Assembly (NCBI GenBank): GCA_017640785.1
Contig: JAEPPZ010000008.1
Span: 124,001-188,000, forward strand
DNA length: 64,000 nucleotides
Reading direction: 5' to 3'
Source of the DNA: Balneola sp.
GTDB lineage: Bacteria; Bacteroidota; Rhodothermia; Balneolales; Balneolaceae
Part shown: positions 45,236 to 54,713 of the stretch, in pieces
Layout of the letters: each line of letters starts with the position of its first letter
How positions within the stretch are numbered: the first letter of the stretch is position 1
Notes under the pieces: model-generated
What the model was told of the DNA's origin: nothing
Database searches by the model: none
What the model saw: the letters and a program-made list of their open reading frames with translations, nothing else
Position numbers and translations under genes: made by a program

Positions 45236-45958
45236 ATGAAAAACACCATTGAACAATACGATCTCGGTTTAAAACCCTACCAGCCGGTTTGGGATTTACA
45301 ACACAAGATTCAGCAACGAATCATTGACGAGAAAAAACTGGATAGGCTTGGTGAGTTTGAAGGCGAAAGAAAAAATGATGTACTTCTTTTTGTGGAGCAT
45401 CCACATGTGTATACCCTTGGAAAAAGTGGCGACGAAGAAAATATGCTTCGCTCACTTCTTGAGCTTCAGGAACAACAAGCTGAGTATGTAAAAACCAATC
45501 GCGGCGGAGATATCACTTACCACGGACCCGGACAAATTGTTGGGTATCCGATCTTGGATCTTGACCGATATTTTACTGACATCCATAAATACCTTCGTTT
45601 TCTCGAAGAAGTGGTTATTAAAGTTTGTGCGGATTATGGTTTTGAAGCTCAAAGAATAGACGGACTTACAGGCGTCTGGATCGGTGAGCAAAAGATTTGC
45701 GCAATGGGAATCCGTTGTTCCCGTTGGGTAACCATGCATGGTTTTGCACTGAATGTGAATACGAACCTACAATATTTTAATAACATTGTTCCCTGTGGTA
45801 TTGAAGACAAAGAAGTAACAAGTTTAGAAAAACTTTTAGGCTCAAAAATTGACCTCAAAGAAGTAAAAGAAAGGATCGTTACTCACTTCGAAAATGTTTT
45901 CGGTGTGAGTATAAAACCAAGCGGCACACAAACAGAACTAGAGAAGAATTTTTTGTAA
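45236..45958 (+). CDS. lipB: Lipoyl(octanoyl) transferase
   Basis: A 240-residue octanoyltransferase that moves octanoate from acyl carrier protein to lipoyl domains. The family motif NRGGDITYHGPGQIVGYPI is present, the catalytic lysine is in GEQKICAMGIRC and the cysteine is in NIVPCGIEDKEV. It works with LipA, encoded 128 bp downstream, to build lipoyl groups used by the complexes whose E3 is LpdA just upstream. The gap to lipA holds a palindromic repeat. Confidence 0.96.
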   Translation: MKNTIEQYDLGLKPYQPVWDLQHKIQQRIIDEKKLDRLGEFEGERKNDVLLFVEHPHVYTLGKSGDEENMLRSLLELQEQQAEYVKTNRGGDITYHGPGQIVGYPILDLDRYFTDIHKYLRFLEEVVIKVCADYGFEAQRIDGLTGVWIGEQKICAMGIRCSRWVTMHGFALNVNTNLQYFNNIVPCGIEDKEVTSLEKLLGSKIDLKEVKERIVTHFENVFGVSIKPSGTQTELEKNFL

Positions 45959-45975
45959 CTTTACGCTTCTTGATT

Positions 45976-46066
45976 TGTCATTTCGACAATACCGAATGGT
46001 ATGGAGAAATCTGAAAGTTGAACTTATAGCTTAATCTTTAGATTTCTCGTTTCACTCGAAATGACA
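45976..46066. repeat. Palindromic interspersed repeat between lipB and lipA
   Basis: Arms TGTCATTTCGA (45976-45986) and TCGAAATGACA (46056-46066) match perfectly, and inner arms GAGAAATCT (46004-46012) and AGATTTCTC (46040-46048) match perfectly. This arrangement is familiar from intergenic repeats of many Bacteroidota genomes. Confidence 0.75.
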
Positions 46067-46086
46067 GAGACAAATTTTAGAAAAAT

Positions 46087-46962
46087 ATGATCAAAGAACT
46101 ACAAGTAGTAGAAAAGAAATCAACACAGCGCAGACCGGAATGGCTTAGAGTTAAACTTCCATCAGGAGGGAAATTCAAAGAAGTTCTGGACACTATTAAT
46201 GAGAATAAGCTCAATACGGTTTGTTCTGAAGCTCGTTGCCCGAATATGGGAGAGTGCTGGGGCGCCGGAACAGCTACCTTTATGCTTCTCGGTGATGTAT
46301 GTACTCGTTCTTGTGCATTCTGTGCTATTAAAACCGGACGTCCGCCTGCTGAGTTAGATTGGGATGAACCGGCTCGGGTTGCTGATGCTGCTGCTAAAAT
46401 GAAATTGAAGCACGTAGTTCTTACTTCCATCAACAGAGACGACAGAAAAGATGGTGGTGCTCCAATTTTTGCGGCTACTCATACCGCTCTTCGTGAAGCA
46501 ATTCCCGGAGTAACCATTGAGTCTTTGATCCCCGACTTCCGTGGAGTTTGGGATGCCCTTCAAATCGTAATCGATACTCCTCCGGATGTATTAAGTCACA
46601 ATCTGGAAACTGTTCCAAGTAAGTATCGTCGAGTTCGCCCTCAAGCAAAATACCAACGATCATTAGATCTACTCCTCAAAGTTAAAGAAGAAGGAATCCG
46701 CTCAAAAACCGGAATTATGGTTGGTCTTGGTGAAACTCGTGAAGAAGTGATCGAGTTAATGCAGGATTGTGTAGACCATAAAGTTGATGTACTAACTATC
46801 GGACAGTATATGCAACCTACTAAAATGCATCATCCGGTTATGGATTGGGTACACCCTGATCAATTCGCAGAATACAAAGAGATCGGTGAAAAATTAGGTA
46901 TCGGTCATGTGGAAAGCGGACCTTTAGTTCGTTCATCTTATCACGCAGAAAGACACGTTTAA
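46087..46962 (+). CDS. lipA: Lipoyl synthase (radical SAM)
   Basis: A 291-residue radical SAM enzyme that inserts two sulfurs into protein-bound octanoyl groups. The auxiliary cluster cysteines are in CSEARCPNMGEC and the radical SAM cluster is CTRSCAFC; the C-terminal RSSYHAE motif supplies the serine ligand. Its length is normal. It follows lipB and is followed 47 bp later by plsY. Confidence 0.97.
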   Translation: MIKELQVVEKKSTQRRPEWLRVKLPSGGKFKEVLDTINENKLNTVCSEARCPNMGECWGAGTATFMLLGDVCTRSCAFCAIKTGRPPAELDWDEPARVADAAAKMKLKHVVLTSINRDDRKDGGAPIFAATHTALREAIPGVTIESLIPDFRGVWDALQIVIDTPPDVLSHNLETVPSKYRRVRPQAKYQRSLDLLLKVKEEGIRSKTGIMVGLGETREEVIELMQDCVDHKVDVLTIGQYMQPTKMHHPVMDWVHPDQFAEYKEIGEKLGIGHVESGPLVRSSYHAERHV

Positions 46963-47009
46963 TTTTTTTCTTATACTTCAGGTAGTATCTTGGGGTAAAA
47001 TAAAAATAC

Positions 47010-47729
47010 ATGCTAGCAACACTTACTGTTTTAGGAATCAGTTTCGTATTAGGATCTATTCCATCCGCAATTTGGGTGGGAAAGCTCTTTAAAGGAGTTG
47101 ATGTTCGTGAACATGGCAGCGGTAATGCCGGAACCACAAATACTTTTCGGGTTTTAGGGTGGCCTTCAGGAGTTACCGTTTTCACTATGGACTTTATGAA
47201 AGGTTTTGTTGCTTCCTTTTGGGTAAGTGCTTTAGCCTGGGATATGTTTGCCGGACCGCTTTCACCTCCAAACTGGGAAGTTGATGCTTTTTTAAAGATA
47301 AGTTGTGGCCTTTTTGCAGTAATCGGGCATATGTTTCCTCTTTTTGCAAAGTTTAAAGGAGGAAAGGGAGCTGCAACGGCATGCGGAATGCTCTTTGGAA
47401 TAGAACCTATTTCAATCGGAATTTCATCTATCATTTTTGTGACTACCATCCTGTTAACCAGATATGTTTCACTTGCCTCGATCCTTGCTTCTTTTTTCTA
47501 TCCCGTAAGCTTGATCGTTATGAAGTATGTGTATGGATTCGACAAATTAGTTGATGGAAGCATGGTTATTTTTGGTGCTTTTGTAGCTACCGGAATTATT
47601 GTGAAGCATAAATCCAACATCAAACGACTTATGGATGGCACGGAAAGCAAAGTAGGTTCCTCATCAAAGAAAAAAGAACAAGAAGCTGAAGAAGATCCCG
47701 AACAAACAAAAGAAGAGATCGAAGTATGA
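47010..47729 (+). CDS. plsY: Glycerol-3-phosphate acyltransferase PlsY
   Basis: A 239-residue inner-membrane enzyme that makes lysophosphatidate from acyl-phosphate and glycerol 3-phosphate. The conserved loops are visible: FVLGSIPSAIWVGKLF, HGSGNAGTTNTFRVLG and KFKGGKGAATACG. Several membrane helices are predicted. A charged 40-residue tail (GSSSKKKEQEAEEDPEQTK) is an extension beyond typical PlsY. Its stop overlaps the gpsA start (4 bp), so the two steps that make and use glycerol 3-phosphate are coupled. Confidence 0.95.
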   Translation: MLATLTVLGISFVLGSIPSAIWVGKLFKGVDVREHGSGNAGTTNTFRVLGWPSGVTVFTMDFMKGFVASFWVSALAWDMFAGPLSPPNWEVDAFLKISCGLFAVIGHMFPLFAKFKGGKGAATACGMLFGIEPISIGISSIIFVTTILLTRYVSLASILASFFYPVSLIVMKYVYGFDKLVDGSMVIFGAFVATGIIVKHKSNIKRLMDGTESKVGSSSKKKEQEAEEDPEQTKEEIEV

Positions 47730-48736
47730 GAAATGTCACCATTATTGGAGCCGGAAGTTTTGGAACAGCACTTGCAACAGTTTTAGATACTGCCGGAAAT
47801 AACGTTCAAATATGGGCTCGTGAAAAAGAAGTGGTTGACAGTATCAACAACAATCACAGAAACCCTTCATATTTGTCCGATATCCGATTGCCAGTTTCCA
47901 TCAAAGCGTACGATGACTTAGAGCACTGCCTTCGTGATCAGGATATGATCTTGTTTGCAACCCCATCTCACACCCTTAGAGAGGTTGCCGCAAAAATAAA
48001 ACCTTGTTTAGACGGACATGAGATTCTGGTTACTGTTTCTAAAGGAATCGAGAATGGCACTTTTAAAACTATGTCTCAGATCCTGGTTGAGGTTATGGAG
48101 GGGGTAACTCTAGAAGATAATATTGGAGTTCTTTATGGACCAAGTCATGCTGAAGAAGTCTCTCATCTAAAACCTACTACCGTAGTTGCTGCTTCTTATT
48201 CCACAAGAACAGCCAGAATTATCCAAGAAACTTTTCTCACGCCAATGTTCAGGGTTTATTTGAATAATGACATTGTCGGTGTTGAGATCGGTGGATCCGT
48301 AAAAAATATTATGGCCATCGCAGCCGGTATTGTTGACAGTGCAGAACTTGGAGATAATGCTAAAGCTGCTTTGATCACCCGTGGACTTCATGAAATGAAA
48401 AGAATGGGCGTAATGATGGGCGGTTATGCGGAAACTTTCTCCGGCCTAACAGGGATGGGAGATCTTATTGTAACTTGTACTTCAAAACATAGCCGGAACA
48501 GATATGTAGGCTCACAAATTGGACTTGGCAAAAAGCTGGATGAAATCATTGACAGCATGAATATGGTTGCGGAAGGGATCAAGACAACTAAATCCGTTCG
48601 TGACTGGGCAAAACGTAATAATGTTGATATGCCGATCACTTGTGCAGTTTACAGGGTTTTATTTGAAAATGAAGACCCTAAAGATGCTTTGAATTCGTTG
48701 ATGACGAGAGACCCGAAAGACGAAGTCTCTATCTAA
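47726..48736 (+). CDS. gpsA: Glycerol-3-phosphate dehydrogenase [NAD(P)+]
   Basis: A 336-residue enzyme that reduces dihydroxyacetone phosphate to sn-glycerol 3-phosphate for phospholipid synthesis. The cofactor site is VTIIGAGSFGTALA, the substrate-binding motifs are GPSHAEEV and IGGSVKNIMAIAAGI (with the catalytic lysine), and LTGMGDLIVTC follows. It overlaps plsY by 4 bp, so PlsY can use its product directly. Confidence 0.97.
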   Translation: MRNVTIIGAGSFGTALATVLDTAGNNVQIWAREKEVVDSINNNHRNPSYLSDIRLPVSIKAYDDLEHCLRDQDMILFATPSHTLREVAAKIKPCLDGHEILVTVSKGIENGTFKTMSQILVEVMEGVTLEDNIGVLYGPSHAEEVSHLKPTTVVAASYSTRTARIIQETFLTPMFRVYLNNDIVGVEIGGSVKNIMAIAAGIVDSAELGDNAKAALITRGLHEMKRMGVMMGGYAETFSGLTGMGDLIVTCTSKHSRNRYVGSQIGLGKKLDEIIDSMNMVAEGIKTTKSVRDWAKRNNVDMPITCAVYRVLFENEDPKDALNSLMTRDPKDEVSI

Positions 48737-48769
48737 TAGAACACACTGACTTTTGTCAGCAATAATATC

Positions 48770-49468
48770 ATGAAAGACGAGTACGAATTATATTTGCAGA
48801 ACTCAGATTCAGTTACTGTTTCTGAGATGAGGTTGAAAGACCTTAAGAATCTGATTGCAACAGGAGAAAGCTCTTTTCTCGAATTTAAACACAAAGTTGC
48901 TTCACCCGAAAAAATTGCCAAAGAAATGGTTGCCTTCGCCAACACTAATGGAGGTCGGATCCTGATCGGGGTAGATGATAACGGTGATATTGTTGGAATT
49001 GAAAGCTATTACGAAGAAGAGTTCTGGCTGAAACAGGCTGCTAAAGAAGTTTGTGTACCGGCTCTCAACATTAACATTGAAATGGTGCATGCAGGAAAAA
49101 AAGATGTATTGGTTGTAGAAGTTCCTGAATCTGAAAACAAACCAATTGCTGTAAAAGGAGATTCCAAAAGATCGGTATATATTCGTCAGGATGATGAAAA
49201 TATCATTGCTACAGACGATAGAGTTGAGATACTAAAAAACAAAACCTCAGCTACAGGTGTAACTTTTGAATACGGTGAAAGAGAGCAGCAGTTGTTCCGG
49301 TTTTTAAATGAATATGGAGATATCACTATTGAACGCTTTTCCATCATTTCGAATATTACAACTTACAGAGCCGAACGTATTCTTGTAGATATGGCTAGTG
49401 CCGGAGTCCTGGATACATATGAACAAAAAGGCGTAGTTCATTATACATTTTCGCATAAAAATTCGTAA
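48770..49468 (+). CDS. AlbA_2/Schlafen-type domain protein with winged-helix tail
   Basis: A 232-residue protein with an AlbA_2 (divergent AAA_4) domain at about residues 25-150: SSFLEFKHKVASPEKIAKEM, FANTNGGRILIGVDDNG and KRSVYIRQDDENIIA. The last 70 residues look like a winged helix (FSIISNITTYRAERILVD). Such proteins are thought to be nucleic-acid-binding regulators or, in other families, part of defence. It lies 33 bp after gpsA and 28 bp before the Fe-S carrier gene, so it may share their transcript. Function unknown. Confidence 0.85.
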   Translation: MKDEYELYLQNSDSVTVSEMRLKDLKNLIATGESSFLEFKHKVASPEKIAKEMVAFANTNGGRILIGVDDNGDIVGIESYYEEEFWLKQAAKEVCVPALNINIEMVHAGKKDVLVVEVPESENKPIAVKGDSKRSVYIRQDDENIIATDDRVEILKNKTSATGVTFEYGEREQQLFRFLNEYGDITIERFSIISNITTYRAERILVDMASAGVLDTYEQKGVVHYTFSHKNS

Positions 49469-49496
49469 TTTTGACTTGTTCTAAATAAGGAGAGCA

Positions 49497-49928
49497 ATGA
49501 CCAATCAAGACGAAAATCTAGACGATATTATTTCCTCACTCATCGATGTGGATGAAGAAGAAACTTCACCCAACAAAGAGGAAAAACATGAGCTGACCGG
49601 CGAGCCCGTAACTCTTACAGAAAGAGCTTCTAAACAAGTTAAGGCGATTATTGAAAAAGAAGGGCTGGATGATAATCTCTTCCTTAGAGTTGCCGTAGAA
49701 GGTGGTGGATGTTCGGGATTGAGCTATAAACTAGGACTGGATTACCGAACGGAAGATGATGTCGTATTTGAGAACTACGGAGTTGAAGTTATTGTAGCCT
49801 CTAAACACCTGATGTACTTAGAAGGAATTGAGATCGACTATCCTGATGGATTAGATGCTCGTGGATTTACCTTCGATAATCCCAATTCTGTTGAAGATTG
49901 CGGTTGCGGAACCAGTTTCTCTATCTGA
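49497..49928 (+). CDS. A-type iron-sulfur carrier (HesB/IscA/ErpA family)
   Basis: A 143-residue A-type carrier. The conserved cysteines are C72 in EGGGCSGLSY and C135/C137 in EDCGCGTSFSI, the usual Cys-64-Cys-Gly-Cys pattern. An acidic 35-residue extension precedes the domain. It delivers Fe-S clusters to enzymes; LipA, a consumer, is encoded about 2.5 kb upstream. A good AAGGAGAG site precedes the ATG. Assignment to ErpA or IscA subtype is not possible here. Confidence 0.93.
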   Translation: MTNQDENLDDIISSLIDVDEEETSPNKEEKHELTGEPVTLTERASKQVKAIIEKEGLDDNLFLRVAVEGGGCSGLSYKLGLDYRTEDDVVFENYGVEVIVASKHLMYLEGIEIDYPDGLDARGFTFDNPNSVEDCGCGTSFSI

Positions 49929-50012
49929 TTTTATTTTACATACAGTTGAACCTAAACTCAATATTTATTAAATAATATTGTAAGGTTTCCCGCTTAACTT
50001 GTCTTACTGTAT

Positions 50013-52415
50013 GTGAAAAAGAGATCTTCATATAAATTCCCAGTCGAACAGTTCCCGGCACTTCGGGTGGTGCTGCTTTATATTATCGGAATTCTCTGTT
50101 CTCAACTATTCCGGACAGATCTGCTCGTTCTCATATTTTCCTCAATTGGTTTATTAGCTACCTATTTCACTTTTGAGGCGCTTTCGAGGAAAACAGTTTC
50201 TATCATACTTACAAGAATTTCAACCCTTTTGTATTGCCTGATCATTTTTGCTGCCGGATTTACAATTAACTCCATTGATTCAAAGAAAAATCAGTCCGCT
50301 ATTGAGATGCTTATATCTGATTCAGAGTGGTCAGAGATTCAGGTTTCAGGCAATGTTCTCTCTATATCCAAAAATAGTTCAGGAGATAAAAGACTCGACC
50401 TAGATGTTAGTAACAGCAACCTTTCCGGTTTTTCTTCCAACATTAAGTTCAAAAGTAGAATACTTTGGGATAATAATCACCCGGTAGAACTTGGCGATCA
50501 AATTGAAATAACCGGGACTGTAATTCCGATCTCTGAACCCCGAAACCCAACTCAGTTTGATTACAAAGCTTTTCTTGAATCCAGAAACATCTATACTCAA
50601 ATAAGAGCTGATTCTGTAATACAGATCAATCCTGAAACTTCCTTATTCAGCTGGATCTCAATTCGCAAAAAAGCACTCAAACTGGTGGATCATAATTTTG
50701 ATTCTGTAACAGCGCCTATCGCAAAAGCATTACTTTTAGGTTACAAAAATGAATTGGAGGGAAATACTAAACAAGCTTTCGCCAGAGCAGGGTTATCACA
50801 CATTATGGCTGTTTCTGGCTTGCATGTTGGCTTGATCATTGCTCCTTTTTGGTTGATCATCCCTTATTTCTGGACCAAAAAACACGGCACAAAAATTGGC
50901 TTGGCACTTCTGATACTGATCTTGGTTTTTTATGCAGGACTCACCGGGTTTTCGGTCTCTGTTCTACGCGCTTCAGTGATGGCTGTTCTTTTAACTTATG
51001 GCAAACTGTTTTCCAAAAGCAGTGATTCTCTGAACTTAATGGGCATTGCAGCATTGGTGATTCTGCTATTCGATCCTTCTCAACTTTTTGAAATTGGGTT
51101 TCAGCTTTCTTTCAGTGCCGTTCTAATAATTCTTTTAGTGCTTCCTGTAATACAAAACGTAATTCCTTACTGGGTTCGCATAAAATGGTACGGCGCCCCG
51201 ATCATGGTCATTATCATTTCACTTGTGGTCCAACTTGGACTCTATCCCCTTCAGGCTTTTTACTTCGGTGAAGTCTCCATCATCAGTCCCCTGGCAAATG
51301 CATTATTCGTTCCTCTGTTAGGACTCATTGTTCCGCTTTCACTTTTAGCTTTGATAATAAGCTCCATAATTCCTGCAATTGGTTTCTTCATCAATTATCC
51401 TTCACTCGTCTTTCTGGGAGCCCTTAACGATTTTGTTTCTTTTTCTTCTCAACTTTCTCAGTCATGGTTTGAGGTAGAAAAACCCAGTATTTTGATCTTT
51501 CTTTTCTGGATCTCTTTTGTCTTAATGATCGGTTCATGGAGAAATCCCAATATAAAATGGAAGCTGATGGCCGTTTCTCTGTTCTTTCTGTTCTTTGTTC
51601 CTCTTGATTCAGCTTTAAGAAAACTTGAGTCTCCGAAAATGACTGTCACCGTTCTTGATGTGGGGCAGGGAGACGCTACTTTCTTACAGACTCCCAATGG
51701 AAAAAATATACTGATTGATGCAGGAGTTTGGAGTCCGGGGTCAAATTCCGGAAAACAGATTTTACTTCCTTTCTTTAAAGAAAATAATATTCAGAAATTA
51801 GATGCTGTATTTCTTTCTCATCCTCATGCGGATCATATTGGAGGTATCAAGGATCTCATAAATGAAATTGATATAGACACTATTTATAACTCCGGATTTG
51901 AATATGAATCAAATTTGTACAGAGATTATATCAGCCTTGCCGATTCAAAAGATATCCCCGTAGTATCTCTCAATGCCGGAACAACAATTGATATTGACGA
52001 GAGCTTGCTCATCTTAGTGCTCGGTCCTGAAAAAGGACAGTTCAACAATGATCCCAATCAACATTCTTTAGTTTTGAACATAATTCATGGAGAAAATGAG
52101 TTTTTGTTCACCGGTGACGCTGGGGAAGATCAGGAGCGAAGACTGGTAGAAAATTACGGTCATCTTTTAGATACTGACTTCCTCAAAGTCGGACATCATG
52201 GAAGCAAAACCAGCTCAGAATTATTTTTCCTGCAAGAAGTTACTCCGGAAGTAGCTGTCGTATCCGTTGCCGAAAGGAATCGGTTCGGGCATCCTCATCC
52301 AGAAGCTGTTGAAAGACTAGAATCCACTCATTCCGAGATCTACTATACCAGCCGGGATAAAGCCTTAATATTTGAAAGCGATGGAAAAAGTATTCAGCGA
52401 GTGAAGTGGTATTAA
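50013..52415 (+). CDS. comEC: ComEC/Rec2-family competence channel
   Basis: An 800-residue polytopic membrane protein. Two N-terminal helices and a DUF4131 domain (about 30-210) are followed by the competence domain with many helices (SHIMAVSGLHVGLIIAPFWL near 265) and a C-terminal metallo-beta-lactamase domain (about 545-790; LDVGQGDATFLQTPNG, LSHPHADHIGGI, KVGHHGSKTS). It forms the inner-membrane channel for single-strand DNA uptake. The start is GTG 50013; the ATG at 50011 is immediately followed by a stop in its own frame. Confidence 0.94.
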   Translation: MKKRSSYKFPVEQFPALRVVLLYIIGILCSQLFRTDLLVLIFSSIGLLATYFTFEALSRKTVSIILTRISTLLYCLIIFAAGFTINSIDSKKNQSAIEMLISDSEWSEIQVSGNVLSISKNSSGDKRLDLDVSNSNLSGFSSNIKFKSRILWDNNHPVELGDQIEITGTVIPISEPRNPTQFDYKAFLESRNIYTQIRADSVIQINPETSLFSWISIRKKALKLVDHNFDSVTAPIAKALLLGYKNELEGNTKQAFARAGLSHIMAVSGLHVGLIIAPFWLIIPYFWTKKHGTKIGLALLILILVFYAGLTGFSVSVLRASVMAVLLTYGKLFSKSSDSLNLMGIAALVILLFDPSQLFEIGFQLSFSAVLIILLVLPVIQNVIPYWVRIKWYGAPIMVIIISLVVQLGLYPLQAFYFGEVSIISPLANALFVPLLGLIVPLSLLALIISSIIPAIGFFINYPSLVFLGALNDFVSFSSQLSQSWFEVEKPSILIFLFWISFVLMIGSWRNPNIKWKLMAVSLFFLFFVPLDSALRKLESPKMTVTVLDVGQGDATFLQTPNGKNILIDAGVWSPGSNSGKQILLPFFKENNIQKLDAVFLSHPHADHIGGIKDLINEIDIDTIYNSGFEYESNLYRDYISLADSKDIPVVSLNAGTTIDIDESLLILVLGPEKGQFNNDPNQHSLVLNIIHGENEFLFTGDAGEDQERRLVENYGHLLDTDFLKVGHHGSKTSSELFFLQEVTPEVAVVSVAERNRFGHPHPEAVERLESTHSEIYYTSRDKALIFESDGKSIQRVKWY

Positions 52416-52560
52416 ACTAAGCCTCCTTATAATATCTCCATAAGTCCAGAATTGTTAGTTTAGAAACACAAAATTCAATTTTCCATAAAATGTGTTTTAC
52501 ATAATAATCCCTTATTTTAGGGAACTAACTAATCATTATAGAGCTACACCAAAAAAATTA

Positions 52561-52761
52561 ATGGACCAAAAGGAACGACCGAGCTTTGAAGAAGCTTTAA
52601 ATAAGCTGGAAGAAATAGTTTCCAAATTAGAGGATGAGTCCATTACTTTGGAGGAATCTGTTACTCTGTATGAAGAAGGAGTAAAACTCTCCAAATTTTG
52701 TACAGAAATCCTAAACGATGCTGAACTTCGTATTGAACAGGTGAATGAAGTAAATAGTTAA
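52561..52761 (+). CDS. xseB: Exodeoxyribonuclease VII small subunit
   Basis: A 66-residue helical subunit of exonuclease VII: SFEEALNKLEEIVSKLEDES and LEESVTLYEEGVKLSKFC are the family hallmarks. ATG 52561 is the natural start; the frame is open upstream to 52492, but the extra 23 residues (hydrophobic then basic) are not in the family. The large subunit gene xseA is not in the window. It lies 6 bp before dxs, recalling the xseB-ispA-dxs order of E. coli with ispA missing. Confidence 0.93.
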   Translation: MDQKERPSFEEALNKLEEIVSKLEDESITLEESVTLYEEGVKLSKFCTEILNDAELRIEQVNEVNS

Positions 52762-52767
52762 CAAATT

Positions 52768-54681
52768 ATGGAACAGAACATACCACAACCGGGTGAGCTT
52801 TTATCTAAAATAAATACTCCTGAAGATCTGAGAAAACTTGATCCAAAAGAGCTTCAGGATGTTTGTGATGAACTCCGGAATTATATCATCGACATGGTTT
52901 CCGTTTATGGCGGTCACTTTGGAGCCAGTCTTGGTGTTGTAGAACTTACAACCGCTATTCATTATGTATACAAAACTCCGGAAGATCGTTTGGTTTGGGA
53001 TGTTGGCCATCAGGCTTATGGACATAAAATTTTAACCGGACGACGAGAACAATTTCACACAAACCGTTTGTACGGTGGTATTTCCGGTTTTCCAAAACGT
53101 ACCGAAAGCGAATATGATACTTTTGGCGTTGGTCATTCCAGTACTTCAATTTCTGCCGCTCTTGGGATGGCAGTGGCAAATACCCTAGATAAAGGTGATC
53201 GTAAAGTTGTAGCAGTAATTGGTGATGGTTCTATGACTGCAGGTTTGGCTTTTGAAGCAATGAATAATGCAGGAGCCATGAACAGCGACATTCTTGTTAT
53301 TCTGAATGACAACTGTATGTCTATCGATCCTAATGTTGGTGCTTTAAAAGAATATTTAACGGATATCACAACGAGTAAAACCTTCAATAAAATGAGGGAT
53401 GAGATTTATGATATGCTCGGGCATTTCAAATCTGCCGGTGAAAAAATGCGCAAAGTTGCTTCCAGATTGGAAAACGCTGTAACTGCCGCTATTACTCCGG
53501 GCTCTCTGTTTCGTGCACTTGGTTTTAAATATTACGGCCCGATGGATGGACATGATGTGGACGGGCTCAGAAAGACTTTGGAAGACCTGAAAACAGTAAA
53601 AGGACCAAAGCTGCTACATGTTGTAACCGTGAAAGGAAAAGGATTTGCACCGGCTGAACGTGAACAAACGAAATGGCACGCATCCAGCAGCCCTTTTGAT
53701 AAAATTACAGGAAAGGCACTCAACCCGGCTCCGAAAACAAAAGGAGCTCCTAAATATCAGGATGTGTTTGGCGAAGCTTTGGTAGAATTAGCAGCCAAAG
53801 ATGAGCGGATTGTAAGTATGACTCCTGCCATGCCAAGTGGCTCCAGTCTGTGGCCAATGATGAACACTTTCCCCGAAAGAGCTTTTGATGTTGGAATAGC
53901 CGAACAACATGCCGTTACTTTTGCTGCAGGTTTAGCTACTGAAGGAAAAAAAGCTTTCTGCGCTATCTATTCTTCTTTTTTACAGCGAGGATATGATCAG
54001 TTGGTCCATGATGTAGCTATCCAGAAATTACCTGTAGTTTTTTGCATTGATCGTGCCGGATTTGCCGGAGCTGACGGACCAACACATCACGGTTTATATG
54101 ATATCGCCTTTATGCGAACCGTTCCCAATATTGTAATCTCTTCTCCATTGAATGAGCAGGATTTGAGAGATATGATGTTCACGGCGTCCACTTTCGAAGA
54201 TGCATCATGGGCAATTCGTTATCCACGTGGAAAAGCGACCGGCATGAACGTTCGTCAAGAATTTAAAACTATGGAAATTGGAAAAGGAATAGAACTTCGT
54301 GAAGGAGAAAATATAGCCGTTCTGAGTTTTGGTCCTATTGGTAAATATGTAATTACAGTTGCTGATGATTTAGCTAAAGAAGGCATTAATATCGGTCATT
54401 ACGATATGCGTTTTGCAAAACCTTTGGATGAGGAACTTATTGATGAGATTTGTGACAAATATGATCACATCATCACGTTAGAAGACGGTGCTAAAATGGG
54501 TGGATTCGGTAGCGCAGTTGCTGAATATATCATCGAAAAAGAAAATCGTCCAAGCGTAAAAATTCTTGGTATTCCTGATGTTATTGTTGAACACGGAACT
54601 CAGGAAGAGTTGCATGATGAAGTTGGAATTGGGGTAAAAGGAATTAAAGAAGCTGTTATCTCCGTACTTGAAAAGGTATAG
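52768..54681 (+). CDS. dxs: 1-deoxy-D-xylulose-5-phosphate synthase
   Basis: A 637-residue thiamine diphosphate enzyme, the first step of the MEP isoprenoid pathway, joining pyruvate and glyceraldehyde 3-phosphate. Visible are GGHFGASLGVVELTTAIHYV, the ThDP motif VIGDGSMTAGLAFEAMNNAG, VGIAEQHAVTFAAGLA and DRAGFAGADGPTHHG. Full length. It is cotranscribed with xseB (6-bp gap). Bacteroidota make isoprenoids by this pathway. Confidence 0.97.
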   Translation: MEQNIPQPGELLSKINTPEDLRKLDPKELQDVCDELRNYIIDMVSVYGGHFGASLGVVELTTAIHYVYKTPEDRLVWDVGHQAYGHKILTGRREQFHTNRLYGGISGFPKRTESEYDTFGVGHSSTSISAALGMAVANTLDKGDRKVVAVIGDGSMTAGLAFEAMNNAGAMNSDILVILNDNCMSIDPNVGALKEYLTDITTSKTFNKMRDEIYDMLGHFKSAGEKMRKVASRLENAVTAAITPGSLFRALGFKYYGPMDGHDVDGLRKTLEDLKTVKGPKLLHVVTVKGKGFAPAEREQTKWHASSSPFDKITGKALNPAPKTKGAPKYQDVFGEALVELAAKDERIVSMTPAMPSGSSLWPMMNTFPERAFDVGIAEQHAVTFAAGLATEGKKAFCAIYSSFLQRGYDQLVHDVAIQKLPVVFCIDRAGFAGADGPTHHGLYDIAFMRTVPNIVISSPLNEQDLRDMMFTASTFEDASWAIRYPRGKATGMNVRQEFKTMEIGKGIELREGENIAVLSFGPIGKYVITVADDLAKEGINIGHYDMRFAKPLDEELIDEICDKYDHIITLEDGAKMGGFGSAVAEYIIEKENRPSVKILGIPDVIVEHGTQEELHDEVGIGVKGIKEAVISVLEKV

Positions 54682-54713
54682 TTTTAAATAATTTTTAATA
54701 AATTATAAGAGTT

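Noticed and set aside
48770..49468. A Schlafen/AlbA_2-based defence island
   Set aside because: It is flanked by gpsA and an Fe-S carrier with no other defence genes.
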